From Urophycis tenuis (taxonomy: Eukaryota > Chordata > Actinopteri > Gadiformes > Phycidae), in NCBI GenBank assembly GCA_036785325.1, contig JAXIVH010000073.1, forward strand, positions 655,001 through 719,000: a stretch of DNA of 64,000 nt, in the 5' to 3' direction. Made by a program: the position numbers and the translations under genes. The notes under the pieces are model-generated. The model saw nothing but the letters and a program-made list of their open reading frames with translations. It was not told where the DNA came from and did no database searches. Positions 42,219 to 51,782 of this stretch are shown piece by piece (positions within the stretch are counted from its first letter, which is position 1; every line of letters begins with the position of its first letter).

Positions 42219-43426
42219 CAGTGGCGGCGCCAGGGTGTTGCTTGCTGTAGCTAAAGCAACACCAACATTTGGCTAAGCAACACCAAAGCAACACCAAGTT
42301 GGCCAGAGGTTTTTTTTTTTTTCTTATCTTTTTCACGGCATTTTAACAACAAACGGCATGCAATTACTGTCATCACCTGTTAAAAGTCGCGACGCTGCCT
42401 GCACAAATCAAACTTCACTCCTGTTGGCAGGGCCGCCTTAACCTAATGTTAACCTGTTAACATTAAGTTAACCCAATGTTAGGCCCCGGGGCTGAGAGGT
42501 TTTGTAGGCCCCCTATCCCTTCAATTTGTAGTCTCATTTTAAAATTTATGTGTATGTCACAAAATGCATTACTTTCTTTCGAGACATACAACAGTGAGTT
42601 TTCCCTCATTGAGCCAGAAAACACCATAACGTTGTTATTAACATATCACTGAGCCCACTTGAACATAAACACAATACACTTTATTTAACAACCACACACA
42701 GCAACTTATGGTGATAATGAAACCAAAATGTGTGAAAGTATGATTTCAAACGATATGAAAATGTAAGCGATTGATGTAAGCGATCATGGCTTTTCTGTGA
42801 ATGTCACAGCTTTCATGTTCTGCTATACGATCATTAGCATATTTCCAGTCAAAATAACCCCCACAAACAAATGCTGACGTTTCCTTGTTCTCACCAAATA
42901 TTTTCCATGCAAAACAAAACACACGACCCGCCGATGGTGAATAACAGCCATTCTCTGGGCACACATTCTCCGTTACTGAGTGTAGTGAGTCTCCTCCGCT
43001 CCTCCCCTTGTGTGACATAGCGGGCTTACTCCGCTGCTGGGTCCATCGTCAGCAGCAGCAGCTGGTTTAAAACATCCAGTGAGCTTAGGGATACTCTTTA
43101 GTAGCTCCTTTTCGCGCAAGTCCTTTATATATTTTTTTCTTTTTTGGGCACCACTCTAAAACGTCCTCCCCGACATTTTCCGCTTAGCCTACTGTCACTC
43201 AATCAAAAAGGGACACCGGACACCCGACACACCCCCAAACTAACTGCAGACATTCTGATAGGTGAGCCCACGGGCCATAGGCTATGGGGCCATGTGGGTC
43301 ACTCCTAATTTGGATCAATCAGCAGCCACGTAACGTGCGATTAACGTGCGAACAAGTCAGCAACACCTGACTGCATCCGAGCAACAGTTTAGCTACACCA
43401 ACAAAAATATCCTGGCGCCGCCAATG
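42219..43426. mobile_element. hAT derivative (1,208 bp) in the Rex3 endonuclease
   Basis: Ends are CAGTGGCGGCGCCAGG (42219) and, inverted, CATTGGCGGCGCCAGG (43426): 15 of 16 match. The 8-bp direct repeat TGTACATG lies at 42211-42218 and 43427-43434. It keeps one minus-strand zinc-finger exon and no catalytic domain. The sub-terminal 'caacacca' repeats (42255-42295) are characteristic. Confidence 0.88.
42746..43018 (-). pseudogene. TTF-type zinc-finger exon of a ZMYM1-like hAT
   Basis: Reads CYSPSAGRVFCFAWKIFGEN, then FDWKYANDRIAEHESCDIHR. The YSPSxGRVFCFxC block with a later FxDWK...H...H is the TTF-type finger of ZMYM1-like transposases; the second Cys of CFxC is Trp here (CFAW), so a zinc ligand is lost. 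Remnant of the autonomous parent of this deletion derivative. Different family from hAT copies 1 and 2. Confidence 0.7.
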
Positions 43427-43434
43427 TGTACATG

Positions 43435-44497
43435 GTACCAGAGTACCTTAGGTCAAAGGTCGATGATCGATTTTGTAATCGTATCATCAGATCTGAGGCC
43501 GCATGTACCGGACACTCGGGTGAAGAGAGGGGCGGAGCTGTCAACCGATCACCATCTGGTGGTGAGTTGGGTCAGGGGGTGGGGGAAGACTCGGGACAGA
43601 CCTGGTAAGCCCAAACGGGTAGTGCGGGTGAACTGGGAATGTCTAGAGGAGGCCCCTGTCCGAGAGACCTTCAACTCACACCTCCGGCGGAGCTTTTCTG
43701 GCGTCCCTGTGGAGGTTGGGGACATTGAACCTGAGTGGTCGATGTTCAAAGCCTCCATTGCTGAAGCTGCAGTGGGAGGCTGCGGCCTCAAGGTCTTGGG
43801 TGCATCAAGGGGCGGTAACCCTCGAACACCGTGGTGGACAGCGGTGGTCAGGGAAGCCGTCCGACTGAAGAAGGAGTCCTTCCGGGATATGTTATCCCGG
43901 GGGACTCCGGAGGCAGCTGCAGTGTACCGAAGTGCCCGGAGGAAGGCGGCCTCTGCTGTGGCAGAGGCAAAGCAGCGGGTGTGGGAGGAGTTCGGAGAAG
44001 CCATGGAGAAGGACTTTCGGTCGGCGCCAAAGTGCTTCTGGCGTACTGTCCGACACCTCAGGAGGGGGAAACGGGGAACCATCCAAGCTGTTTACAGCAA
44101 GGATGGAACGCTGTTGACCTCAACTGAGGAGGTAATCGGGCGGTGGAAGGAGCATTTTGAGGAACTCCTGAACACGACTAACACGCCCTCTTTGGTAGAG
44201 GCAGAGCTGGAAGCTGATGGGGGATCATCGTCAATTTCCCTGGTGGAAGTCACTGAGGTAGTCCAACAACTCCGCAGTGGCAAAGCCCCGGGGGTTGATG
44301 AGATCCGTCCTGAAATGTTGAAGGCTTTGGGTGTGGAGGGCCTGTCGTGGATGACACGGCTCTTCAACATCGCGTGGAGGTCGGGAACAGTGCCGAGGGA
44401 GTGGCAGACGGGGGTGGTGGTCCCCCTGTTCAAAAACGGGGGACCAGAGAGTGTGTGCCAATTACAGGGGCATCACACTTCTCAGCCTCCCTGGTAA
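43435..44497 (+). pseudogene. Rex3 ORF, endonuclease end and RT start
   Basis: YQSTLGQRSMIDFVIVSSDL and LSTDHHLVVSWV (SDH-like motif) complete the endonuclease. The linker has AAVYRSARRKAASAVAEAKQ. RT begins RSGKAPGVDEIRPEMLKALG and SGTVPREWQTGVVVPLFKNG. An indel near 44440-44455 shifts the frame so NYRGITLLSLPGK continues in the frame of 44451. Confidence 0.85.
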
Positions 44498-44776
44498 AGT
44501 CTACTCCAAGGTGCTGGAAAGGAGGGTTCGGCCGATAGTCGAACCTCAGATTGAGAAGGAACAATGTGGATTCCGTTCTGGTCGTGGAACAACGGACCAG
44601 CTCTTCACTCTTGCAAGAATCCTGGAGGGGGCCTGGGAGTATGCCCATCCGGTCTACATGTGTTTTGTAGATCTGGAGAAGGCGTATGACCGGGTTCCCC
44701 GGGAGATATTGTGGGAGGTGCTACGGGAGTATGGAGTGAGGCGGGCACTTCTCAGGGCCATCCAATCTCTGTACAC
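44451..44776 (+). pseudogene. Rex3 RT domain, fingers and motif A
   Basis: CANYRGITLLSLPGKVYSKV, QCGFRSGRGTTDQLFTLARI and motif A CFVDLEKAYDRVPREILW with the catalytic Asp. Coding stops at LYT, where a hAT MITE starts at 44777. Confidence 0.85.
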
Positions 44777-45462
44777 CAGGGGTTCTCAAACTTTTTCACA
44801 CCAAGGACCACTTTATCTTTTTTTTTTTTAATCACGGACCACCTAACCAGCGGGCAAATTTCCCACTCCCATCTTAAATTAGTAATTGGCTAAACAGTTA
44901 CACAGACCCGCCTTCTTGGGGCAATTTCTCCATCGCCCCAGAGCTGTTGAAGCATGGGACACGGGATGTGTAGGAAAAGCATACATCTTGCACAGATGAT
45001 TTTCTATCATATTTTACACATATTACTGGGTACAGTCATATTTCAAACACACAAATATCAACAATTTGTATCATTTATTATTATTAGTTTTATTTATTTA
45101 TTTATTGTGGGTCAGGGGGGGGCGGTGCCCTATCGTCCTCTATGGGCCAGCTGCCACTGTAGGTAACGTAAGTAAAGATTGGAAGCTAACTAGGTAACCT
45201 AGGCAATGTAAGTGAAGACGTGACTCAAAACGTAGGTTTGTATAATATTAGACAAATTCAATACAACTATACTCTTAGGCTTGTTTGGGCGACATTTTGT
45301 TCACTTTTAATTTAGAAAACAATTATTTGTACTCCTAGCTTCGCTTTTGAAAGCAGATGAAGGTGATTTGAGAAATCCTGTTATAAATTCGACTTTTTTG
45401 TCATTCTCTCGCGGACCACTTGGGGGCGCAGTGGTCCGCGGACCACACTTTGAGAATCACTG
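44777..45462. mobile_element. hAT MITE (686 bp) in the Rex3 RT
   Basis: Ends are CAGGGGTTCTCAAACTTT (44777) and, inverted, CAGTGATTCTCAAAGTGT (45462), resembling Charlie-type hAT termini. 8-bp direct repeat CTGTACAC at 44769-44776 and 45463-45470. No coding capacity; 'ggaccac' motifs lie near both ends. Confidence 0.85.
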
Positions 45463-46443
45463 CTGTACACCCAAAGCGAGAGTTGTGTCCGTGTTCTCGG
45501 CAGTAAGTCGGACTCGTTTCCGGTGGGGGTTGGCCTCCGCCAGGGCTGCGCTTTATCACCAATCCTGTTTGTGGTCTTCATGGACAGGATATCGAGGCGT
45601 AGTCGGGGGGAGGAGAGGCTGCAGGTCGGTGGGCTAGGGATCTCATCGCTGCTTTTTGCAGATGATGTGGTCCTGATGGCATCATCGGCCTGTGACCTTC
45701 AGCACTCACTGGATCGGTTCGCAGCCGAGTGTGAAGCGGTTGGAATGAGGATCAGCACCTCTAAATCTGAGGCCATGGCTCTCAGCAGGAAACCGGTGGA
45801 TTGCCTACTCCGGGTAGGGAATGAGTCCTTACCCCAAGTGAAGGAGTTTAAGTACCTCGGGGTCTTGTTCACGAGTGAGGGGAGGATGGAGCAAGAGATG
45901 GGCCGGAGAATCGGAGCAGCGGGGGGCGGTTTTGCATTCGCTCTACCGCACCGTTGTGACGAAGAGGGAGCTGAGCCAGAAGGCGAAGCTCTCGATCTTC
46001 CGGTCTATCTTTGTTCCTACTCTCACCTATGGTCATGAAGGTTGGGTCATGACCGAAAGAACGAGATCGCGGGTACAAGCGGCCGAAATGGGTTTTCTCA
46101 GGAGGGTGGCGGGCGTCTCCCTTAGAGATAGGGTGAGGAGCTCAGTCATCCGGGAGAGACTCGGAGTAGAGCCGCTGCTCCTTTGCGTGGAAAGGAGCCA
46201 GTTGAGGTGGTTCGGGCATCTGATAAGGATGCCCCCCGGGCGCCTCCCTATGGAGGTGTTCCGGGCACAACCAGCTGGGAGGAGACCACGGGGAAGACCC
46301 AGGACGAGGTGGAGAGATTATATCTTCACACTGGCCTGGGAACGCCTCGGGATCCCCAGTCAGAGCTGGCTGATGTGGCCCGGGAAAGGGAAGTGTGCGG
46401 TTCCTTGCTCGAGCTGTTGCCCCCGCGACCCGACCCCGGATAA
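45463..46443 (+). pseudogene. Rex3 RT domain, motifs B/C and C-terminus
   Basis: VGLRQGCALSPILFVVFMDR is motif B and LLFADDVVLMASS motif C with both Asp. VKEFKYLGVLFTSEGRMEQE and (another frame from about 45920) VTKRELSQKAKLSIFRSIFV and ERSQLRWFGHLIRMPPGRLP complete the C-terminus. A frameshift near 45920 and one near the MITE junction (about 45480-45523) disable the ORF. Otherwise the motifs are well preserved. Confidence 0.85.
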
Positions 46444-46970
46444 GCGGTAGAAGATGAGAGATGAGATGAGAGAGACCTTTAATAAATTTTCTCTCATCTA
46501 TGTTCTAAAGTTAAGTTTACTGTTAAAGTTACATCAGCAATGAAATGGTTACTGTCCCTAAAACATGTTATCCAATCAGAATCGTCCGTCTCTATCAAGG
46601 CCCGGTTAGCTGGCTCATTAATTGGTTAGGACTTCACAAATCCTGCAGAAGGCCAAGCTATGTGTTTTGGTTTGAAGAGTGAGGGGCAGATTGACCAATC
46701 ACTGTTTGATTTCAAAGGAAAGGAATATGCATGGACATTGATTGAAAGGAATATGCATGGACAAATGAATCACTGAACACAGACAGACTCTGGGAAAGCA
46801 GCTACTCTATCTGTCCATAATCTGCTTGAAATCTCTGCAATCCTTGGTAATTTCTCAATCAAAGTTATATTACCTGTGGCTAAACCCGTTCTAATATCAT
46901 AAACGAGTGGAATCTTCAATTGAAAGTGAGTTCTGGGAAATAAACTCGATCCCAGGTGACAGGCCAGAGC

Positions 46971-47253
46971 CATCCACCACCAGGCTAGGCTACAGCCATC
47001 CACCACCAGGCTAGGCTACAGCCATCCACCATCAGGGAAGGCTACAGCCATCCACCACTAGGCTAGGCTACAGCCATCCACCACCAGGCTAGGCTACAGC
47101 CATCCACCACCAGGCTAGGCTACAGCCATCCACCATCAGGGTAGGCTACAGCCATCCACCACTAGTGGAGGCCAAAGTCTCCAGCCATCCACCACTAGGC
47201 TAGGCTCCAGCCATCCACCACTAGTGGAGGCCAGAGGCTCCAGCCATCCACCG
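46971..47253 (+). repeat. 11-copy tandem repeat in LINE 5' UTR
   Basis: A 26-bp unit GCCATCCACCACCAGGCTAG plus 'gctaca', with 33-bp variants carrying 'tagtggaggcc(a)a', occurs 11 times ending 51 bp before the ORF1 start codon. Its position resembles promoter monomers in other LINEs. The first copy is at 46971 and the last near 47243. Confidence 0.85.
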
Positions 47254-47303
47254 CCAAAGGCCCCAGTTAACTACGCTGGGATCCAACAACAATCTGCTAC
47301 ATC

Positions 47304-47915
47304 ATGGCACCAAGGAAAAACACTGTCGCACTTGAAGATGAATTAGAGGAGATTAAGAAATCGCTCAACTTCATGTCAGATGAGCTGAGCAAAGTGGCTA
47401 AACAGCAAATGTTGCTTGATTTGATGGGCGAAATCAAGCAGCTAAGGAATATAATAAAAGAAAAGGACAATAAAATTAATGACTTGGAAAGAAGGGTTGA
47501 AGACTTGGAGCAGTACACAAGAATGGAGGATGTAATTATAAGGGGTCTAGACACTACTCATCGGAGCTACGCCAGCACTACAACAGGCAAGAGCAAAGAT
47601 GGGGAGGATGCACCAACAGAGGAGCTGCAAACACTGGAACGGCAAGTAATGAAATTTCTTGAAAGCAAAGATATAATCATTCATCCAAACAGTGTTGCAG
47701 CATGCCATACTCTTCCTCGTCTGAACAGTAAAACAAAACCGGCAATAGTGGTTCGCTTTGTGAACCGAAAGCATAAAATTGACCTGTTGAGACAAGCAAA
47801 ATATCTGAAAGGAACAGGTGTGTACATAAATGAACATCTAATGAAAAAGAATGCTGAAATCGCTAGACAGGCACGGTTCTTGAGAAGACAACATGGACAA
47901 GAAACTGTAAAGTAA
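47304..47915 (+). CDS. LINE ORF1 protein (coiled coil, RNA-binding type)
   Basis: A 203-residue intact frame starting MAPRKNTVALEDELEEIKKS. Residues about 8-75 form a heptad-rich coiled coil (trimerisation). QYTRMEDVIIRGLD near 74-87 starts an RRM-like fold, and PAIVVRFVNRKHKIDLLRQA with NEHLMKKNAEIARQARFLRR is a C-terminal domain like that of L1-type ORF1p. It should bind element RNA and chaperone it in the RNP. It has no visible stop or frameshift, unlike ORF2. Whether it is expressed cannot be told. Confidence 0.7.
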   Translation: MAPRKNTVALEDELEEIKKSLNFMSDELSKVAKQQMLLDLMGEIKQLRNIIKEKDNKINDLERRVEDLEQYTRMEDVIIRGLDTTHRSYASTTTGKSKDGEDAPTEELQTLERQVMKFLESKDIIIHPNSVAACHTLPRLNSKTKPAIVVRFVNRKHKIDLLRQAKYLKGTGVYINEHLMKKNAEIARQARFLRRQHGQETVK

Positions 47916-48087
47916 TGATCCGGCTGAAGGGAACACCAGAGGTGTTCATGATAAGAGCAAAGGTGATTATGATAAGAGAACTAAAAGACCTTGAACAATA
48001 TAAATGAGAACATGCTGAGGTCACCAGGAAGTATCATTGCCAGAGTTCCAACTGTGTTTGATACAGTAATGATACTAACACTGAAAC

Positions 48088-48972
48088 ATGGACACTTGTG
48101 CTAGCTTAGTAGAGGATTTAGATGATAAGATATACAACATAGATAGGGATACAGACCACAATTTATCAATCCTTGACAGCAATGGATGTGATTATTACAC
48201 TGAGAACCAATTTATGAATAAGATAATGATGAAGGGAAACCTATCTATCATTCACTTTAACAGCAGAAGCTTAAATTGTAACTTACCCAAAATAAAAGAT
48301 TACTTAAGACAGTTCAAAGAAAACTTTACTATAATTGCTGTGTCTGAAACATGGATAAAGAATGATGAGTAGATGAACTTCAGATTGAAGGATATGACTT
48401 ATATAATGTCAATAGAAGACATAAAAGAGGTGGGGGGGTAGCTTTGTATATCAACTCATCCTTGAGGTGTAAAGTTGTTAGTAATATGACAGCGGTGGTT
48501 GATAACATAATGGAAATTATAACTGTGGAAATAGTAAATGAGAAATCAAAACATGTATTTGTGAGCTGTGTCTATAGAGCCCCAGGAACCAGTGCAGTCA
48601 TTTACTGATATTATAATAGAAATGTTTGATCAAAACCATACTAAAGAAGTATTTTTGTGTGGTGATTTCAACATTGATATGGATAATCCTGGTGAACTTA
48701 ACTCTTTATATGATTTTACAAATGCAATGTATGGTCTGGGTCTATTTCCAATGATATCTAAACCAACAAGAATCACTTCTCAGAGTGAAACTGTAATTGA
48801 CAATATATTTACAAACATAATGGATGGAAAAGTAGTGAGTGGGATCTTAATTACTGATGTGAGTGATCATTTACCTGTTTTTGCTGTACATGAAAATTAT
48901 TGCTATAATATTAAGGAAACCACCACAAAAAAATTGCAAGAAACAAATCTAAAAAAGCCTCAGAGGCACTAA
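48088..48972 (+). pseudogene. LINE ORF2 endonuclease domain, broken
   Basis: First piece (48088-48372) has LSIIHFNSRSLNCNLPKIKD and IIAVSETWI (catalytic Glu). After a frameshift at about 48369, RGGGVALYIN is readable near 48425. A second piece from 48568 has FLCGDFNIDMDNPG (GDxN), ISKPTRITSQSETVIDNIFT and TDVSDHLPVFAV (SDH). At least two frameshifts; the endonuclease is not intact. Confidence 0.75.
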
Positions 48973-51082
48973 AAAAAGACCTTAAAAACCCAAATTGGGA
49001 TGGAATATATGTTAATGATGTCAATGAAGCATATGATATATTTATGAAAACATTCTCTGTGCTGTACAACAAAAACTGTAAACTGATTAATTCTACCAAG
49101 AGGGATGCTAATGACAAACCATGGATGACTAAAGGGTTAAGAAATGCCTGCAAAAAGAAAAACTATTTATAGAAATGGTACTTAAAATCAAGGACACGAG
49201 AAGCTGAAGATAGATATAAGAAGTATAAAAATAAACTAGTAGAGATAATAAAAAGCATAAAAAAGAATACAATGGTAAATTACTCGATAAAAATAGAAAA
49301 AACACAAGAGCAACATGGAGAGTAATTAATAATGTAATAAAAAACCACAAGAATAAACCAATTATTCCAAATTATTTTGAGAAAGAAAATGTATGCATAC
49401 AAGATAATACTAAAATTGTGAACAGTTTTAATGACTTTTTTGTAAATGTGGGTCCTAATTTAGCTGCTAACATTCCAAAAACAAAGGGTGACACTACAGA
49501 TGGAAGTCTAATCATGGACAATGTAAATAGCATCTTTCTTGGATGGGTTGATAAGGAGGAAATATTGAATATTGTTAAAGGTTGTGCAAACAAGGGATCA
49601 ACTGACTGTGATGATCTAGACATGATCCTAGTGAAGAACATAATTGAATCTGTCATTGTACCTTTCACTTATATATGTAACCTGTCCTTTTCAACAGGAA
49701 CTTTTCCTAATAGTATGAAAACAGCTAAAGTAATTCCTTTTTATAAAAATGGGGATAAACATGTTTTTTCCAATTACAGACCAGTTTCCTTGCTTCCTCA
49801 ATTTTCCAAGGTACTAGAGAAATTATTTGTAAATCGGTTGTATGATTTTCTTGACAAATGTAACATTTTAAGAAATAGTCAGTATGGTTTTTCGAACCAA
49901 TCACTCTACAGCAATGGCAATCATAGAACTAACAGAAGAAATATCCACTGCAATAGACAAGAAAGATTACTTTGTGAGCATTTTTGTGGATTTAAAAAAA
50001 GCGTTTGATACCATTGATCATACTATACTTCTTAAAAAATTGAGCGAATACGGAATCAGAGGGGTTGCACACAAATGGGTATCAAGCTATCTAGACAACA
50101 GAAAACAGTTTGTACAGATAAATGTCAAATCTGAACTATTAAATATAATCTGTGGTGTGCCCCAGGGCTCGGTCCTTGGACCAAAATTGTTTATACTGTA
50201 TATCAATGATATTGTTAATGTATCCAAGATATTAAATTGTATATGGTTTGCAGATGATACCACTTTTTTCTACTCTGGTAAAAATATAGAACATGTGTTG
50301 AGTGTAGCTAAACAAGAATTTAAAAGAAGAAGAATTTAAAAGAATAAAAACTTGGCTTGATATTAATAAATTATAAATTATAAATTAATAAATTATCACT
50401 TTGATAAAACAAACTTTATGATATTTAGCAATAGAGAAAAAAAGTATAAATGCTCCAATTATTATAGATGGTGTAGAAATTAAAAGAGTCAGGGAAACAA
50501 CATTTTTAGGTGTCATGGTTGATGAGAACTTGAGTTGGAAATCACATATCAACTACACAAAAAAGAAATTATCAAAAATGATTGCTCTGCTACATAAGAT
50601 AAAAGAGTTGTTAGATGAGAAAGGCTTGTATATTTTATACTGTTCCATGATTGTTCCACATCTGACCTACTGTATTGAAATATGGGGAAATGCCTGCAAA
50701 TCATTTACACATTCTGTTTTCATTTTACAAAAAAGAGCCATAAAGATAATTAGTAGGAAGCATTATAGAGAACACACAAATCCAATATTCCTTCAGTGAC
50801 ATTTGATGTAATTTCTGGATCTGGTTGACTACAGTATACTCCAAATAATGTTTAAAGCTCACAAAAAAATATTACCAACTAACATCCAGAAAAATTTTGA
50901 AAAAAGGGAGTCGTTATAATTTAAAGGGAACAGAGATATTTAACAAACCGAGATTCAGAACTAAACTAAAGGAACATTGTATCTCTGTGAGAGGAGTCAG
51001 TCTATGGAACAGTCTGAACAAGGAAACAAAAGAAGCAAGATCAAACAGTATATTTAAAAAAAAACTGTTAAAAATAACATAA
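48973..51082 (+). pseudogene. LINE ORF2 reverse transcriptase, broken
   Basis: VGPNLAANIPK and KTAKVIPFYKNGDKHVFSNY (49418-50008), then FVDLKKAFDTIDHTILLKKL (motif A), CGVPQGSVLGPKLFILYIND (motif B) and CIWFADDTTFFYS (motif C) in the 49884-50339 frame. GVMVDENLSWKSHINYTKKK and MIVPHLTYCIEIWGNACKSF follow, ending GVSLWNSLNKETKEARSNSI at 51082. All catalytic Asp survive, but frameshifts near 49150, 49900, 50340 and 50450 and a stop at 50797 break the ORF. Confidence 0.75.
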
Positions 51083-51782
51083 TCCAGAAATATGACCTGG
51101 TGTAAATGTAATAAAACCACACGTAAAGGTGTATACACATACATGTGCATAAGTGTCTGTGCATGTAGCCTACATGTACAGGTGGAAATTTGTGTTTGTA
51201 TGGGTTTATATACAGATGTTGGTGTTTGTGTGTTTATGTGTATATGTGCGCATGTGAGGGTGGATTTATGTGTGTCTATACTGCATATAGCATGTCAACA
51301 CTTGTTGACGTTTGTAAAATTTTCTAAGATGATGAGTAGCTGACTGGGCTGCAGCCGTTCAATTTATTTTATGTCACTTTTTGTTATAAACGTTGTTTGT
51401 TGATGTTTTACTTTTTCTACTTCCATTTCTTCTTTGCTTGGATTTAGGTATTATTTAATTTGTGAATTAATTTGTAACTAGGGGCAGACAATATAAGTTC
51501 GCTTCTTTCTGCCCCTTTCATTCAAGAGTTAAAGTATTGTCATTGTTTATTATGAGTTTTATTTTTTTGTTGTTGTTGTTTTTATGCTCGATAAATGAAT
51601 GAAATAAATAAATAAACTAAACTAAACTAAGTAGGCGGGACAAAAAAAAAGGTTGTAGGCCTTCATGAAGTCCTAACAGAGTGGGTGAGTCTCAACCGTT
51701 CTCACCACTCTGCCGCCTCTGTCACAGAGGTAAATCTTGGCAGAGTGGTGAAAGTGGTTGAGAGATTGAGACTGAGAGTGAA

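Larger units (their letters stand above)
41188..46474 (+). mobile_element. Rex3 (RTE-clade) LINE, near full length, with two nested hAT MITEs
   Basis: Flanked by the 12-bp direct repeat ACCTTTAATAAA at 41176-41187 and 46475-46486. The 5' UTR 'ccttaccgtggtggaggggt' is typical of the family. TGGCAGACGGGGGTGGTGGT at 44402 is the well-known Rex3 PCR primer site, and its partner lies near 45541. The 3' end is 'ccggataagcggtagaagatg' with short GATGA repeats. Two 8-bp-duplicating hAT MITEs (42219-43426 and 44777-45462) account for about 1.9 kb; net Rex3 length is about 3.4 kb. Confidence 0.92.
46716..51631 (+). mobile_element. CR1/L2-group LINE with two ORFs, near full length
   Basis: Inserted in hAT copy 2; copy 1 reads across the site uninterrupted ('gatttcaagtgggcggg'). 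The element has a 5' UTR with a tandem repeat (46971-47253), ORF1 (47304-47915), ORF2 (about 48088-51082) and a 3' UTR ending in 'aataaataaataaactaaac'. The domain order (ORF1p, endonuclease, RT) and RT wording fit the Jockey superfamily, CR1/L2/Crack group. A clear target duplication was not found. Confidence 0.75.

Noticed and set aside
46971..47253. CRISPR-like repeat array
   Set aside because: Units are directly tandem without unique spacers and lie in a eukaryotic LINE 5' UTR.
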